DNA of 64,000 bases. It comes from Thamnaconus septentrionalis (taxonomy: Eukaryota; Chordata; Actinopteri; Tetraodontiformes; Monacanthidae). Positions 22,814 to 44,920 of this stretch are shown here, one piece after another. The stretch spans positions 6,565,629 to 6,629,628 of the forward strand of contig CM020505.1 in the NCBI GenBank assembly GCA_009823395.1, written 5' to 3'. Under the pieces are notes generated by a model. It was not told the DNA's origin, searched no databases, and saw nothing but the letters and a program-made list of their open reading frames with translations. The position numbers were made by a program, and so were the translations under genes. The stretch's first letter is position 1; each line of letters begins with the position of its first letter.

Positions 22814-25646
22814 CTACAAGATGAGTCTCTGACCAAGGATTTTGCGATTTATCTCAGCCAAGGCCACGGAAAACACAAAGGCTTTTTCATCGGAGAGACT
22901 GGCGTAAATATCCACTTCCTTCTCTTGTTTCTCTGTTGAACATAAACAAGATTAAATAGACAAAAAAAATTTACTTTTCTGGATAATAAACAATTTCATT
23001 GTAAATTAATCACAGATTTTGTGAAGAGGGAACTTGCTTGGCAGATTCAAAGGCTGGAGTGACTTTCAATGTAATGGCCGAGCTTACTCTTACAGTAATT
23101 GAGTGAAGCATAACATAGATAACGTCTTCACTGTTGCACTGACTGATAAATTATGGAGTAAGTTTACGTAACTGAGCCACTAAACCTGCTTGTCCTCTTT
23201 CCTCGCCCTTGACAAATACTGTTGTTTTGTCGTTTACACGTTTTCAAACCACTTATTCAAAATGACCCTTTCATCCTGACTGAATAATGGTGAAGCTACA
23301 GTCCACATAGCAGGCAGCAATGGCCTGAGTAAAACAGACTGGATTATCTAATCTAGATCATCGACACACTTGTACTTGCTTTTTTTTTTTTTTTTTACCT
23401 TTTCACCTCAGTTGTAAAACGGCTACTTACTTAACAAGTTCTACATTTTATAGTAATATATATCGTTTTGGCAAAGGAAACTTCATTTTAATCTAAAGTG
23501 TGCTACATAAGTACATTGAAATTGATAGGACTTCAAGCTGTGACAAAACAAAGACTGAGAATTACCACACTTTGTTCAGATTAGGCCTAAAAAGGAATTA
23601 TAAATCAAATCATAAATCATCTATCTCACCTTTTTCTTCTTCTTGTTTTCTGACGCCAACAGTTTTCGGTCGGCCACGGCCCCTTCGGATTGGATCCGAT
23701 TGGCTGTTGGCCCGTGATCTTCTCCTGTTTTCCATGTCGTTGGTTAAAGAAGAATCGATCCTTTCTCTGCGGATGCGCTCTGTTCTCCTCCGCTTCAATT
23801 CCAGTTTGTCTAAAGACGGCAACAAGGAGAATAGTAACAATAATAATCAAACATCAAAAGATTTTGACTGGCCCGTGGAGAATTTCTCCTTCGTTTGGTA
23901 AGACCAAACCAATAGGGGACTAGATTATTTTCATGGCAAGCATACTGCAAAGAAAGGTTCCATTTATTGGGACGAGCCTTTCAAGAAAGCCTATAGGCTC
24001 CATTTGTCATGAATGGAACAGAAGCCTCGGCTCACCTCTTCGTACAAATCTGTTTCTTTCAAAGACCAGCTTTCAAAAAGGTCTGTTGATGCAAACGCCT
24101 TCCCCCCCAAACATAAATGTGTTTGCGTTTGATTAATTGTTTTAAATATTGTTGTAAAAATTGTTAGAAATATTGAAAAAAACCAAAAAAGGAGTACCTT
24201 TCCTGATACCTAAATAATGTAGTCAGGGTTTATGTTCATTCTGAGTCACCCATAAAGAATAAACCAGAATAAGCTTTGTTTCTATTGACATACGGTCAAA
24301 CAAAGTGATGCAAACAAAACAACAGATAAATAACTTTGGTGAGATTTCGTTGCCCTCATGCAATACCTGCGATGGCTGGAGAGGAGCGCTCGTTTAATTT
24401 GGCATTCAGAAGTTTCCTGCTGATAAACACGTAACCACATGGGCAGGACTTGCACGCAACTGGTATCTGGAGGGGAACAAACAGGAAACATACTGTACAT
24501 GCAGGGGAGCTCATCACAGAGGGCATCACAGACTCACAATTGGCTATTGTGTGCAAACATTTAGGTGGTTTCACTGCCGTCGCAGCCTTTCGAGAGCATT
24601 ACATGGAAATGACGTCGCCATTCAAAGTAGCTCACGCCAACTAAATCGAGAGCTTGTTGTCCCGTAAACGTGCATGTCACTTTTCTGAGACCCTGTAAAG
24701 TGTGAGATCTCTTCACTTAGTCTTAGCTTGTTATAAATGACTGATCATGCACAAGGTTTTAAAACAAAATTTTGAAGTGATCAAATTTAATTTTTTTTAA
24801 AATAAACTCAAAATGGATGAAGACCTATGTTGATGACATACGTATTTTCTCAATGCACAGTAGCTTTCCTAGGGTACATATTTACCATAAATATTATTGT
24901 AAAGTTATACTATCTGCAGTTGTTACATGGTACTTGGGAAACAGTTGTACAGTATTCAATTCACATTTCTCTGAAACATAAAACTGAAAGGTCCACATTT
25001 CTTTGCCAGTTTCTTTTGGAAACTTTGCAAATTTTTGATGCTTTCATGTTCAAACCAAATTACCTCGTGGTTCAATTAATGACATTTCACTCTTTCGCAG
25101 GGTCCGTTGCAATTCATCATGTAACCAGTTTCATGTGGGATTAACTCAGAGATGGTTTACTGTTTTTATGAGTGGAACCTCAGGCTGGCCTTTGGTAAAT
25201 CTATTCCTTTGGCTGCTCATGTCTGCAGCCCACAAGGATGTTGAAATCACTCTTCTACAGGCTGTGTATTGTGTGCTGTGTGTGTGTTTGTGTACGTAGG
25301 GAACATATTACTTCAAAAAGCCAACAACCATTTTTCATACAAAATATGATGATATGTCATGCAAAAGAAGCAAAAATCAATGTACAGAGTTTGAAGCATG
25401 AGCAGGTTTGCTCACAGGTATTACATGTAGGAAATACATTTAAAAACCGGGTCATGTTACAACTCATTGGGACATGAACAAATCACAGGGTGTGACAGAA
25501 CAAAGTGTTGCTCTGTTGGCTCAGATGATCCACAGCAAAGGTTTAGCAGCTCGATAAAAGGGCAAAGTAAGCAGGTTTCCCTATTAACACAGTAACATAT
25601 GGACACTTGAAAGAACAATGATTCTCAGTCAACACAAAAGACTTAC

Positions 25647-25703
<57 letters not shown>

Positions 25704-26622
25704 CATACTATTTATTCTGCTCTGACCTTTTTTTGTTTCTTGCTATATATAGTCAGGATATTTATATTACACTTTACATTGAAACTGCAAACTACTACTA
25801 TCACTGTGCGTATTTATTTCACTTTTAAATCATATAGTATAAAGTCAATGACTTTAGTATCGTGAGTAATGATTTTTATTTCCAGCAAGAATATAGTGTT
25901 AATTTATCAATTCAACAGTATGAGAGAGAGGTGGGATGGACATTTTTATGAAAGATAGCTTTCGACAAACCAGTACACGATGTTGATGATTGGACATAAC
26001 CAAACCCCTAACTTGAATTTGAAGATTTTGGAGTTTTGCCTCGAAAACACATTAACTCACTTTCACACAAAGGCACTTTTGAAGACTCTGGCACAGTACG
26101 TAGCACCTCTTAATTCGGGGATAAAAGGTCGAAAGACTACGTTTGTTTTCGACATATGTTTTGAAACTTTGAAAGTCTCTTCCTTGCTTGTGGTTTGCCT
26201 GAGACTAGAAACTTCAATTTAAAAATTATGAAATTTACCAAACAGTACCAATGCGTATTTCATGCACTGCACAAAAATAATCGTATTGGTGGCTGTACGT
26301 GAGTACGTGAGTGTAGTAAAGGTGCAAACACGGGGTGGGGGAGAAATAAGAGTGCAATTTCTACAAAGAATACCAGCAGCTAACTTGCTGAGGCTTTTGA
26401 CTGGGATTTGGCGTGTTTACACGTGTGCAAACGGGGCAGTCGCTCAAGTCCCATTTCCGTCTTGATTGTGAGTGATATAAACACAAAATAAAATTTAAAA
26501 AAAAATTGAGCCGAGGCGATCGGCAATAATATTGAAAATTTGAGATAATACCTTACCTGTTGGTCGCACTCGGGACAAGATTTAGTAGCCATTTTGACTT
26601 TCTTTGTTTTATTTGTCGACAT
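22814..26622 (-). CDS. c16orf87: UPF0547 protein C16orf87 homologue, complete, 4 exons
   Basis: Small conserved animal protein of unknown biochemical role. Exons in transcript order: 26622-26557, 24466-24367, 23819-23640, 22932-22814, all GT-AG. The product is 154 aa, the same length as the human protein. A zinc-ribbon-like cluster has CPEC at 16-19 and CKSCPC at 27-32. A highly basic middle ([13 protein letters not shown]) includes an AT-hook-like RRGRGRPK at 97-104. The C-terminus is the family-typical block [20 protein letters not shown] and ends QRLIL. The basic region and AT-hook suggest a nuclear, nucleic-acid-associated role, which is inference. Exon 1 with its upstream region is duplicated at 29751. 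Confidence 0.94.
25651..25702. repeat. (GT)n microsatellite
   Basis: About 52 bp of pure GT in intron 1 of c16orf87. Confidence 0.95.
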
Positions 26623-29238
26623 AGTCCTTTTCCTTTCGGTGAATACACCGACAGCAGCCGTTTGGGTAGCTTAGCGTTATCAACTTTTATTCCGAATTCA
26701 TGGACGACCAACAAATGATTCGCCTCGCTGGACAACTTAGCTCATGGTGCAGGACGCCACTACGCCGCGGAAAGCGAGATGAATGTCAACTCACCACCTA
26801 TAGAACGCACACACACGGGGGAGAAAAAAAATTACAGTATATAAGAAAAGCTAAATCAGCACGCATGCGCATTGAGCCGTCTGCTGGTGGTAGTTGGGCT
26901 GCCTTTAAGTTCATTGGGAAAACTAAACACAGCAGTGTTTATAAGAAGCCTCTCGACGTTTTTCCGCAAACGTATACATTCCATATACTCAATAATTCTT
27001 TGCTTGTGTGCTATTTTCTAATCAATCGTGTGTGTGTTTTTAATTTTTTTATTTTACTGTTATTTTTGTTTTTATTTCGTAAATATTTGCGGTCCCCAGT
27101 AAATCTTGATTTATTTATTTTTTGTTACGGAATAAAATTCCAGTTATTGACATACCGAGTCTCGTTGAGAACTTTTCACGACTAATATTATTTTTCCTGT
27201 ATCCCCTTTGTTATTATTACTTTGTTTTTTGAAAAATAGACGTATGACTCTCTATTCTGCGATATTACTCGGCATTTATCAAATGGTATCTGAATGGTAC
27301 TATGACGACTCCGCTCACGGGGGGCTGTAGTTTTTCCACGGTCTTCAATGTCTTTTCGACTTTACACAACTTATCAGACGCTAGACGTTGATTTATCTTA
27401 CGTTGATTCGTTTGTTGTTTTCCAGAAAACCACCCTGTGAACAAAACCTGTTCTGTGGACGAATTGACCAGCCAAAGACTTTAGCATGGTATGGCAATAT
27501 TGACAGAGAGCAAGATGTTTGCTTCCAATCCCGAGTGTTTAGCAACAAGACTTCAGTGTCACCAGCAATGTGAGCCATTTTGGAATTGGTGCAATGTTGA
27601 CATCATGCTTTCCTTCCAAACAGCTGAATATCCGCATGTAAACACAACGAAACAAACAAACAAACAAACAAAAAAAATTCCCTGACCAGGGCTGGTGATA
27701 TACACTATTCTTGTATCTAAATGTGTAGGGGGGAAAAGCTTGCAATCTTTCAAAGAAAAACTAAATATTATAAAAACAGTGACGACCCAAATGGGAGTAT
27801 AACGGAAATAAAATAAATGCAATAAATTGGTGCAATGGTGCAATTCTGAAACAAAACAAAAGGAAAAGACAAGGGCCTATCTAGCTAGCATAAAATAAAT
27901 AAGAAAAAAATAAATTGATACAGGGGAAAATTAAAAGGTTACATTGAGCTGCACTCTTTTATTATCGCCATCATTCACTACAGATTAAGTTTCAGTCATC
28001 TAAATGACAGATGGGGGTTTTCCATCACGGAATGATGGAAAGACAAAATAAAAAGCAAAGCTTATACTCACCATTCAGGTTTAGCATATTTGTAAACGAC
28101 ACGTGTAAAATTGTGAAGCAAAAGGTGCAAAAAGTGCATCAATAGTAGTTTGTGTGCAAAGTGCGAGTGTCTGGTGAAGTCATTTGCTTTTGGAAAGGGT
28201 CTGACATATGAGAGCAAAACAGAATCTGGCTGACCACTAACCACTTTACCAACTGCACATTTCAAACAGTACAGATACAACATATGTATTTGTGTGTGGC
28301 TGTGAGATGTATTGATTAGAGTTGATAGCTAAAACAGCTCGGCCCTCTCCATCTCTTGTGTCGCAAGCTTGGCATTTAATGTTTACGGTAGGTCGTCATA
28401 CCAAACCATGGCGCTTGCTGAAGTCATCAATATGTCAAAGGACCGTGTTCCACTGAGGATCCTCAGCAATCAGCTCAATTGGAACACTGCATGGCTTCAA
28501 AGTGCTCCAAAAGCTATGTTGTCACAAAGACTGGCCACTATCCTTTAACACGTAGCAAAGCAGACAAAGTGCTGGATAAACTAATTACAACAGATTCAAA
28601 AGCAGTTATTTGCAAGCACCAAATGCTGAACTTGAACACCGACGATGTATACACACCAGTAACTCAACGTATTAATAATGATAGGATTTTATTATATGCA
28701 TATGTCGTGTGTAAAACTAACAGAATGCAAATATGTACTGTTAATTTTAATTTTCAACTCAGCAAATGACAACAATAATTTCTATTTAATCTGCTTTTTT
28801 CTTGATCTGATTTACAAGTGGGTTTACATACAATTGGAAAGGGGAACAAATCAATCAACACTGCCTCTAAGAAATCAACACAATGGACCAAGGTTGGAGA
28901 AATCCCATGGCGCAGAAGACAACCCCCGCCCCCCCCCTCCCCGCAAGGTATGGCGAGCAAATCTGAGGAACGGCTGTGTCCTCACTTCCACAACAGAGTC
29001 ATCTGACAGGGCCATGTAACAGGACATTGTGAATGGAATTCAGACAATGTCAGACACGACAGCTGGTGCAATCAACGTGGAGTTAACTGTAAAAAACAGA
29101 ACTTAAGCAGTAGTACATGCACACGTCCGCATGCAAGAAAAATGAGGTCAGTTGACAGGTGACAAAAGCAGAAATTAAAAATGAGCGCCTGACGCCGCTT
29201 TAGAGAAGCATGGATTTAGTATTTGACGGCAGTTCAGC
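26047..29238. repeat. Tandem duplication 2, proximal copy (c16orf87 exon 1)
   Basis: This 3192-bp unit begins ACACATTAACTCAC and ends GACGGCAGTTCAGC. A near-identical copy starts at the next base. It contains c16orf87 exon 1, its 5' flank and about 2.4 kb of noncoding sequence. The copies differ by scattered single-base indels and substitutions. Confidence 0.95.
26623..26900 (-). promoter_or_regulatory. c16orf87 promoter region with NRF1-like site
   Basis: Directly upstream of exon 1. ACGCATGCGC at 26861-26870 closely matches the palindromic NRF1 motif common in TATA-less promoters of housekeeping genes. The same site is present in the duplicate at about 30053. Confidence 0.45.
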
Positions 29239-32200
29239 ACACATTAACTCACTTTCACACAAAGGCACTTTTGAAGACTCTGGCACAGTACGTAGCACCT
29301 CTTAATTCAGGGATAAAAGGTCGAAAGACTACGTTTGTTTTCGACATATGTTTTGAAACTTTGAAAGTCTCTTCCTTGCTTGTGGTTTGCCTGAGACTAG
29401 AAACTTCAATTTAAAAATTATGAAATTTACCAAACAGTACCAATGCGTATTTCATGCACTGCACAAAAATAATCGTATTGGTGGCTGTACAATGATGCAA
29501 TGAGTGTAGTAAAGGTGCAAACACAGGGGTGGGGGAGAAATAAGAGTGCAATTTCTACAAAGAATACCAGCAGCTAACTTGCTGAGGCTTTTGACTGGGA
29601 TTTGGCGTGTTTACACGTGTGCAAACGGGGCAGTCGCTCAAGTCCCATTTCCGTCTTGATTGTGAGTGATATAAACACAAAATAAAATTTAAAAAAAAAT
29701 TGAGCCGAGGCGATCGGCAATAATATTGAAAATTTGAGATAATACCTTACCTGTTGGTCGCACTCAGGACAAGATTTAGTAGCCATTTGACTTTCTTTGT
29801 TTTATTTGTCGACATAGTCCTTTTCCTTTCGGTGAATACACCGACAGCAGCCGTTTGGGTAGCTTAGCGTTATCAACTTTTATTCCGAATTCATGGACGA
29901 CCAACAAATGATTCGCCTCGCTGGACAACTTAGCTCATGGTGCAGGACGCCACTACGCCGCGGAAAGCGAGATGATTGTCAACTCACCACCTATAGAACG
30001 CACACACACGGGGGAGAAAAAAAATTACAGTATATAAGAAAAGCTAAATCAGCACGCATGCGCATTGAGCCGTCTGCTGGTGGTAGTTGGGCTGCCTTTA
30101 AGTTCATTGGGAAAACTAAACACAGCAGTGTTTATAAGAAGCCTCTCGACGTTTTTCCGCAAACGTATACATTCCATATACTCAATAATTCTTTGCTTGT
30201 GTGCTATTTTCTAATCAATCGTGTGTGTGTTTTAATTTTTTTATTTTACTGTTATTTTGTTTTTATTTCGTAAATATTTGCGGTCCCCAGTAAATCTTGA
30301 TTTATTTATTTTTTGTTACGGAATAAAATTCCAGTTATTGACATACCGAGTCTCGTTGAGAACTTTTCACGACTAATATTATTTTTCCTGTATCCCCTTT
30401 GTTATTATTACTTTGTTTTTTGAAAAATAGACGTATGACTCTCTATTCTGCGATATTACTCGGCATTTATCAAATGGTATCTGAATGGTACTATGACGAC
30501 TCCGCTCACGGGGGCTGTAGTTTTCCACGGTCTTCAATGTCTTTTCGACTTTACACAACTTATCAGACGGTAGACGTTGATTTATCTTACGTTGATTCGT
30601 TTGTTGTTTTCCAGAAAACCACCCTGTGAACAAAACCTGTTCTGTGGACGAATTGACCAGCCAAAGACTTTAGCATGGTATGGCAATATTGACAGAGAGC
30701 AAGATGTTTGCTTCAATCCCGAGTGTTTAGCAACAAGACTTCAGTGTCACCAGCAATGTGAGCCATTTTGGAATTGGTGCAATGTTGACATCATGCTTTC
30801 CTTCCAAACAGCTGAATATCCGCATGTAAACACAACGAAACAAACAAACAAACAAACAAAAAAAATCTGACCAGGGCTGGTGATATACACTATTCTTGTA
30901 TCTAAATGTGTAGGGAAAAGCTTGCAATCTTTCAAAGAAAAACTAAATATTATAAAAACAGTGACGACCCAAATGGGAGTATAACGGAAATAAAATAAAT
31001 GCAATAAATTGGTGCAATGGTGCAATTCTGAAACAAAACAAAAGGAAAAGACAAGGGCCTATCTAGCTAGCATAAAATAAATAAGAAAAAAATAAATTGA
31101 TACAGGGGAAAATTAAAAGGTTACATTGAGCTGCACTCTTTTATTATCGCCATCATTCACTACAGATTAAGTTTCAGTCATCTAAATGACAGATGGGGGT
31201 TTTCCATCACGGAATGATGGAAAGACAAAATAAAAAGCAAAGCTTATACTCACCATTCAGGTTTAGCATATTTGTAAAACGACACGTGTAAAATTGTGAA
31301 GCAAAAGGTGCAAAAAGTGCATCAATAGTAGTTTGTGTGCAAAGTGCGAGTGTCTGGTGAAGTCATTTGCTTTTGGAAAGGGTCTGACATATGAGAGCAA
31401 AAACAGAATCTGGCTGACCACTAACCACTTTACCAACTGCACATTTCAAACAGTACAGATACAACATATGTATTTGTGTGTGGCTGTGAGATGTATTGAT
31501 TAGAGTTGATAGCTAAAACAGCTCGGGCCCTCTCCATCTCTTGTGTCGCAAGCTTGGCATTTAATGTTTACGGTAGGTCGTCATACCAAACCATGGCGCT
31601 TGCTGAAGTCATCAATATGTCAAAGGACCGTGTTCCACTGAGGATCCTCAGCAATCAGCTCAATTGGAACACTGCATGGCTTCAAAGTGCTCCAAAAAGC
31701 TATGTTGTCACAAAGACTGGCCACTATCCTTTAACACGTAGCAAAGCAGACAAAGTGCTGGATAAACTAATTACAACAGATTCAAAAGCAGTTATTTGCA
31801 AGCACCAAATGCTGAACTTGAACACCGACGATGTATACACACCAGTAACTCAACGTATTAATAATGATAGGATTTTATTATATGCATATGTCGTGTGTAA
31901 AACTAACAGAATGCAAATATGTACTGTTAATTTTAATTTTCAACTCAGCAAATGACAACAATAATTTCTATTTAATCTGCTTTTTTCTTGATCTGATTTA
32001 CAAGTGGGTTTACATACAATTGGAAAGGGGAACAAATCAATCAACACTGCCTCTAAGAAATCAACAAAATGGACCAAGGTTGGAGAAATCTCATGGCGCA
32101 GAAGACAACCCCCCCCACCTTCCCGCAAGGTATGGCGAGCAAATCTGAGGAACGGCTGTGTCCTCACTTCCACAACAGAGTCATCTGACAGGGCCATGTA

Positions 32201-32425
32201 ACAGGACATTGTGAATGGAAGTCAGACAATGTCAGACACGACAGCTGGTGCAATCAACGTGGAGTTAACTGTAAAAAAAACAGAACTTAAGCAGTAGTAC
32301 ATGCACACGTCCGCATGCAAGAAAAATGAGGTCAGTTGACAGGTGACAAAAGCAGAAATTAAAAAATGTGAGCGCCTGACGCCGTTTAGGAGAAGCATGG
32401 ATTTAGTATTTGACGGCAGTTCAGC
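29239..32425. repeat. Tandem duplication 2, distal copy (c16orf87 exon 1)
   Basis: Head-to-tail copy of 26047-29238 with no spacer, 3187 bp. It places a second c16orf87 first exon and promoter about 3.2 kb upstream of the first. Confidence 0.95.
29751..29814 (-). pseudogene. c16orf87 exon 1, distal duplicate with 1-bp deletion
   Basis: Equivalent to 26557-26622 with the same donor (CAACAG/GTAAGG). One T is missing within the VKMA-coding segment, so the frame from the first ATG is lost. A start at the second ATG (29786, MATKSCPEC) would still be in frame with the zinc-ribbon codons. If transcribed from its own promoter copy it might splice to exon 2, skipping the proximal exon 1. Confidence 0.75.
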
Positions 32426-32950
32426 TGAGATGGTGTCATGCAGTCAGTGTGACAAAACTCTTCTGATTTGACTGAGTGTGGCCAAGTTGTTCCGCTGTTT
32501 GCGTGCGCTTTAGTCTGCCTGTGTGTCTTCAAGGGACAGATTTTTAGATCTTTAGATTTCTTTCTCAGGGGTAGAGACCAGCTTGCCCTCCAAATGGCTG
32601 TAACGCCACAACTAATGCTGCAGCCCATTGATACATTCTCCTCTCAATGTGGGAAAAACGTGGACAAGCTGACGGGTTGATGGCTCAGTGGATGCGCAAC
32701 AGATGCAAATACAGACAAGAAAAATAACAGTACAGGTGAAACACAAATTGGTCAAACAGGAGTTTTTGTTTTTTGTTTTTTAAAAAAAGGGAATGGTGCC
32801 TAAGACTCGTGCAGTGTTGTTGGCACACGCGTAAATGAGCGCCCTTATCTGTCGCAGAAAACCAGTCAGACGGTGAGGAGCAGCAAGGAAACAAAATGCA
32901 GAAGAATCAATTTTGAAATCATGTTCTTTTAGCTCTTCCTGACATTTAAT

Positions 32951-32956
32951 TTTATT
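32951..32956 (-). terminator. Polyadenylation signal of vps35 (AATAAA)
   Basis: AATAAA on the minus strand about 150 bp past the vps35 stop codon. A TG microsatellite (32977-33037) lies within the intervening 3' UTR. Confidence 0.6.
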
Positions 32957-32974
32957 CCTGACCAGGGCAGCGGG

Positions 32975-32976
<2 letters not shown>

Positions 32977-33037
<61 letters not shown>
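32977..33037. repeat. (TG)n microsatellite in vps35 3' UTR
   Basis: About 61 bp of pure TG between the vps35 stop and its polyadenylation signal. Confidence 0.95.
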
Positions 33038-33043
<6 letters not shown>

Positions 33044-33104
33044 ATTCATAATATTGTGAAACAATCTATAGATGAGCTCCAGATCTCTCCAATCTGCAGT
33101 GATT

Positions 33105-42616
<9,512 letters not shown>

Positions 42617-42900
42617 GGTTGTTGTTAGACGAGTATCAGTTCGTTCGCAGGAGAAGCTGGCCTGTCATGTGACTCGCTGCTGTGGCGCTGCCCTTTCCCG
42701 GTGTTTTGCCGAGTACTGCATCCTCGTCGGGAGTCGCTTCCCATTGCGGGAGCGCGCACCGACAGGAGAAAACAAACCAAAAAAAAGTTTACATTAGTTT
42801 TGGGTTTATTCTTAGTTTTTGCATACATGCGGCGGGGGCTTACAGCGTTATAGCTATTTCTGAGAGAAGCCCCCCCAACAACTAAAACGCCACTTGATCT
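42617..42900 (-). promoter_or_regulatory. vps35 5' UTR and promoter region
   Basis: GC-richer sequence with CpGs directly upstream of the initiator ATG exon. The ATG sits in a favourable context (AACAACCATG followed by donor GTAAGC). No TATA box was evident and no divergent gene could be recognised on the plus strand. Confidence 0.45.
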
Positions 42901-44017
42901 ATATCCTCTTCCGTTGTTAGCCCCCGGAAACTGTGTGCTGTTGTCAGCAACAATACAAACTTCAGCATAACACCTATCTCAACCATTAATTACATATTGA
43001 TAGGAAATTCCGAAACATTTGTGAAGCCTAACCTATGTTTTCTATTTTATTGTCACAGTTTTTAAAGTTTAGCTAACTATGTAAAAAAATAATACTATAA
43101 TGTAGCAGAAAAAAAATCTACAGAAATTAAACTGTTGAATTTGAAATTTGAAAGTCCTCAAATTTGCCCAATAAGAGACAAAATAATTGATAATCACAAT
43201 TAGATGTTTAGATGTCAGAGTTGAATGTAATCTAAATTACAAAATCACTGAACAACTCGTCAAGAGTGGACACTGCATTCGCTCAACAACTGCTGGGATT
43301 GGCTCTGTGCACCTTTTGCAACCCTGAGTGCAGGGAGAAGTTGGTATAGAAAAAAAAAATAGTGTCTATAAAAAAATTCTGAAATTGTGAATGAAAGCAT
43401 GAAATGAGTTTTAATAGGAGTTCAGATCTCAACGTGGACAGATGCTCCAGTTTCTATGGGGATGAATGTATAGATTAGCCATGAACTGATAGCCATGGTG
43501 AAAGGTTGTGAAACTATGGCCTCTGTATGAGTTCAGAGTGAAACAATCAGGTCAGTCAGTTATTTTGTTAGTCACTGTGATGTGTGAGTGGATTGTTGTT
43601 TTTTTTTAACACAACACCGAACAGATTTCATTCAAATCTCTTGTTTCTTTTAGATACTTCTCTGGCAATTTAAAACTGTGTGTGTACATTAATCAGGAAA
43701 TATCTTAAAATGTAGAAATTCTGAAAAAAACCTTGTGACACATTTGCGGCCTGAAGGTCTGCAGTTCTGTCACAAGAGGGCAGGAAAAGTCCTCAAGGCA
43801 GAATGACAACTGCCCATTTTGTTCAGAAAAGTTTGACAGTAAAAAGTCTGAGGCGCCAAGAACAAAACTCCTGGTTGCTCCGTGACCACAATTATAGTGA
43901 TTGAGCAATGGAAACTCTAAAAGGGAGGTCTTCCCTGTTGTGATGAAGACTAAACTCAGCAATCAGTGGGCAACATTTTGCTCTCCTCCTCATTAAATGA
44001 GTCAGTATCACACTCAG

Positions 44018-44019
<2 letters not shown>

Positions 44020-44049
<30 letters not shown>

Positions 44050-44050
44050 A
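44020..44050. repeat. (GCT)10 trinucleotide repeat
   Basis: Ten uninterrupted CTG/GCT units in noncoding sequence. Confidence 0.95.
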
Positions 44051-44714
44051 TAGAGGAGCAGTTTTGAACTGCTTGTTGTGAAGTTTGTTGTGAATCTCAA
44101 ATCAAACTGATTCTAAAAATGAGCCATAAAATTATAAAATGTGGGTGACTCATTGTTAATACAACACAAACTGTAGGTAATTGCTGACAATAGACTTGTG
44201 AGGTATCAAAATGTTGGTTTTTTGGTTCCTTGCTTTGGGCGTGGCAACATTTTTATCGTGACACAAAGGAAAAACAATATTGATGATACTGATAGAAAGT
44301 GATTAACACGTGGTGTGAGAAGAACCCTCATTTCTTCCTCGCTTGATTCTCATGTCAAAGACCCCAAAACTCTCCTCACCTCCACCCCCAAAACACAAAC
44401 ACATGCAATAAGTCGTGCATTCCCATGTCGGGCTGAGCCCCTCCCTTCCTCCCCTCTCAGATAAACCCCAGTGCTGGAGTTTCCAGCAATCACTCCCACA
44501 TATCCTTCCTGAGAAAATACAAACTACCCCTCTTAATGCAATGCTATTACTGACTTATTGCTTTTTTTCATGTTTTTGGGGGACTATGGATTTTTTGTAG
44601 TCTCCACTGAGCTCACATGCATGACTGAACAATCACATTTGCTCTGTTTTTTGTGGTTTGCCTAAAATGTGGGACTCTTTTTTTTTTCCTCTTATTTCCA
44701 GTTATTTATTTGTG

Positions 44715-44738
44715 TCACACACACACACACATGCAGAG

Positions 44739-44803
<65 letters not shown>

Positions 44804-44809
44804 AAGAGT
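44715..44809. repeat. (CA)n(TG)n(AG)n compound microsatellite
   Basis: CA, then TG, then AG runs with a short ATGCAGAGAG interruption. Adjacent CA and TG runs can form a hairpin. Confidence 0.95.
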
Positions 44810-44819
44810 ATGTTTGTTG

Positions 44820-44920
44820 GTGTTGTTGTTTGTTGTTGTTGTTGTTGTCCTCTTTTCTGCTGTATCATTGCTGCAATTCCCCAATGTGGGATTAATAAAG
44901 GCTCCTATTCTATTCTTTAT
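44820..44920 (+). mobile_element. LINE 3' tail remnant
   Basis: CCCCAATGTGGGATTAATAA followed by AGGCTCCTATTCTATTC is the characteristic 3' end of fish L2/Rex-like non-LTR retrotransposons. Only the terminal part is present. The exact family is uncertain. Confidence 0.5.
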
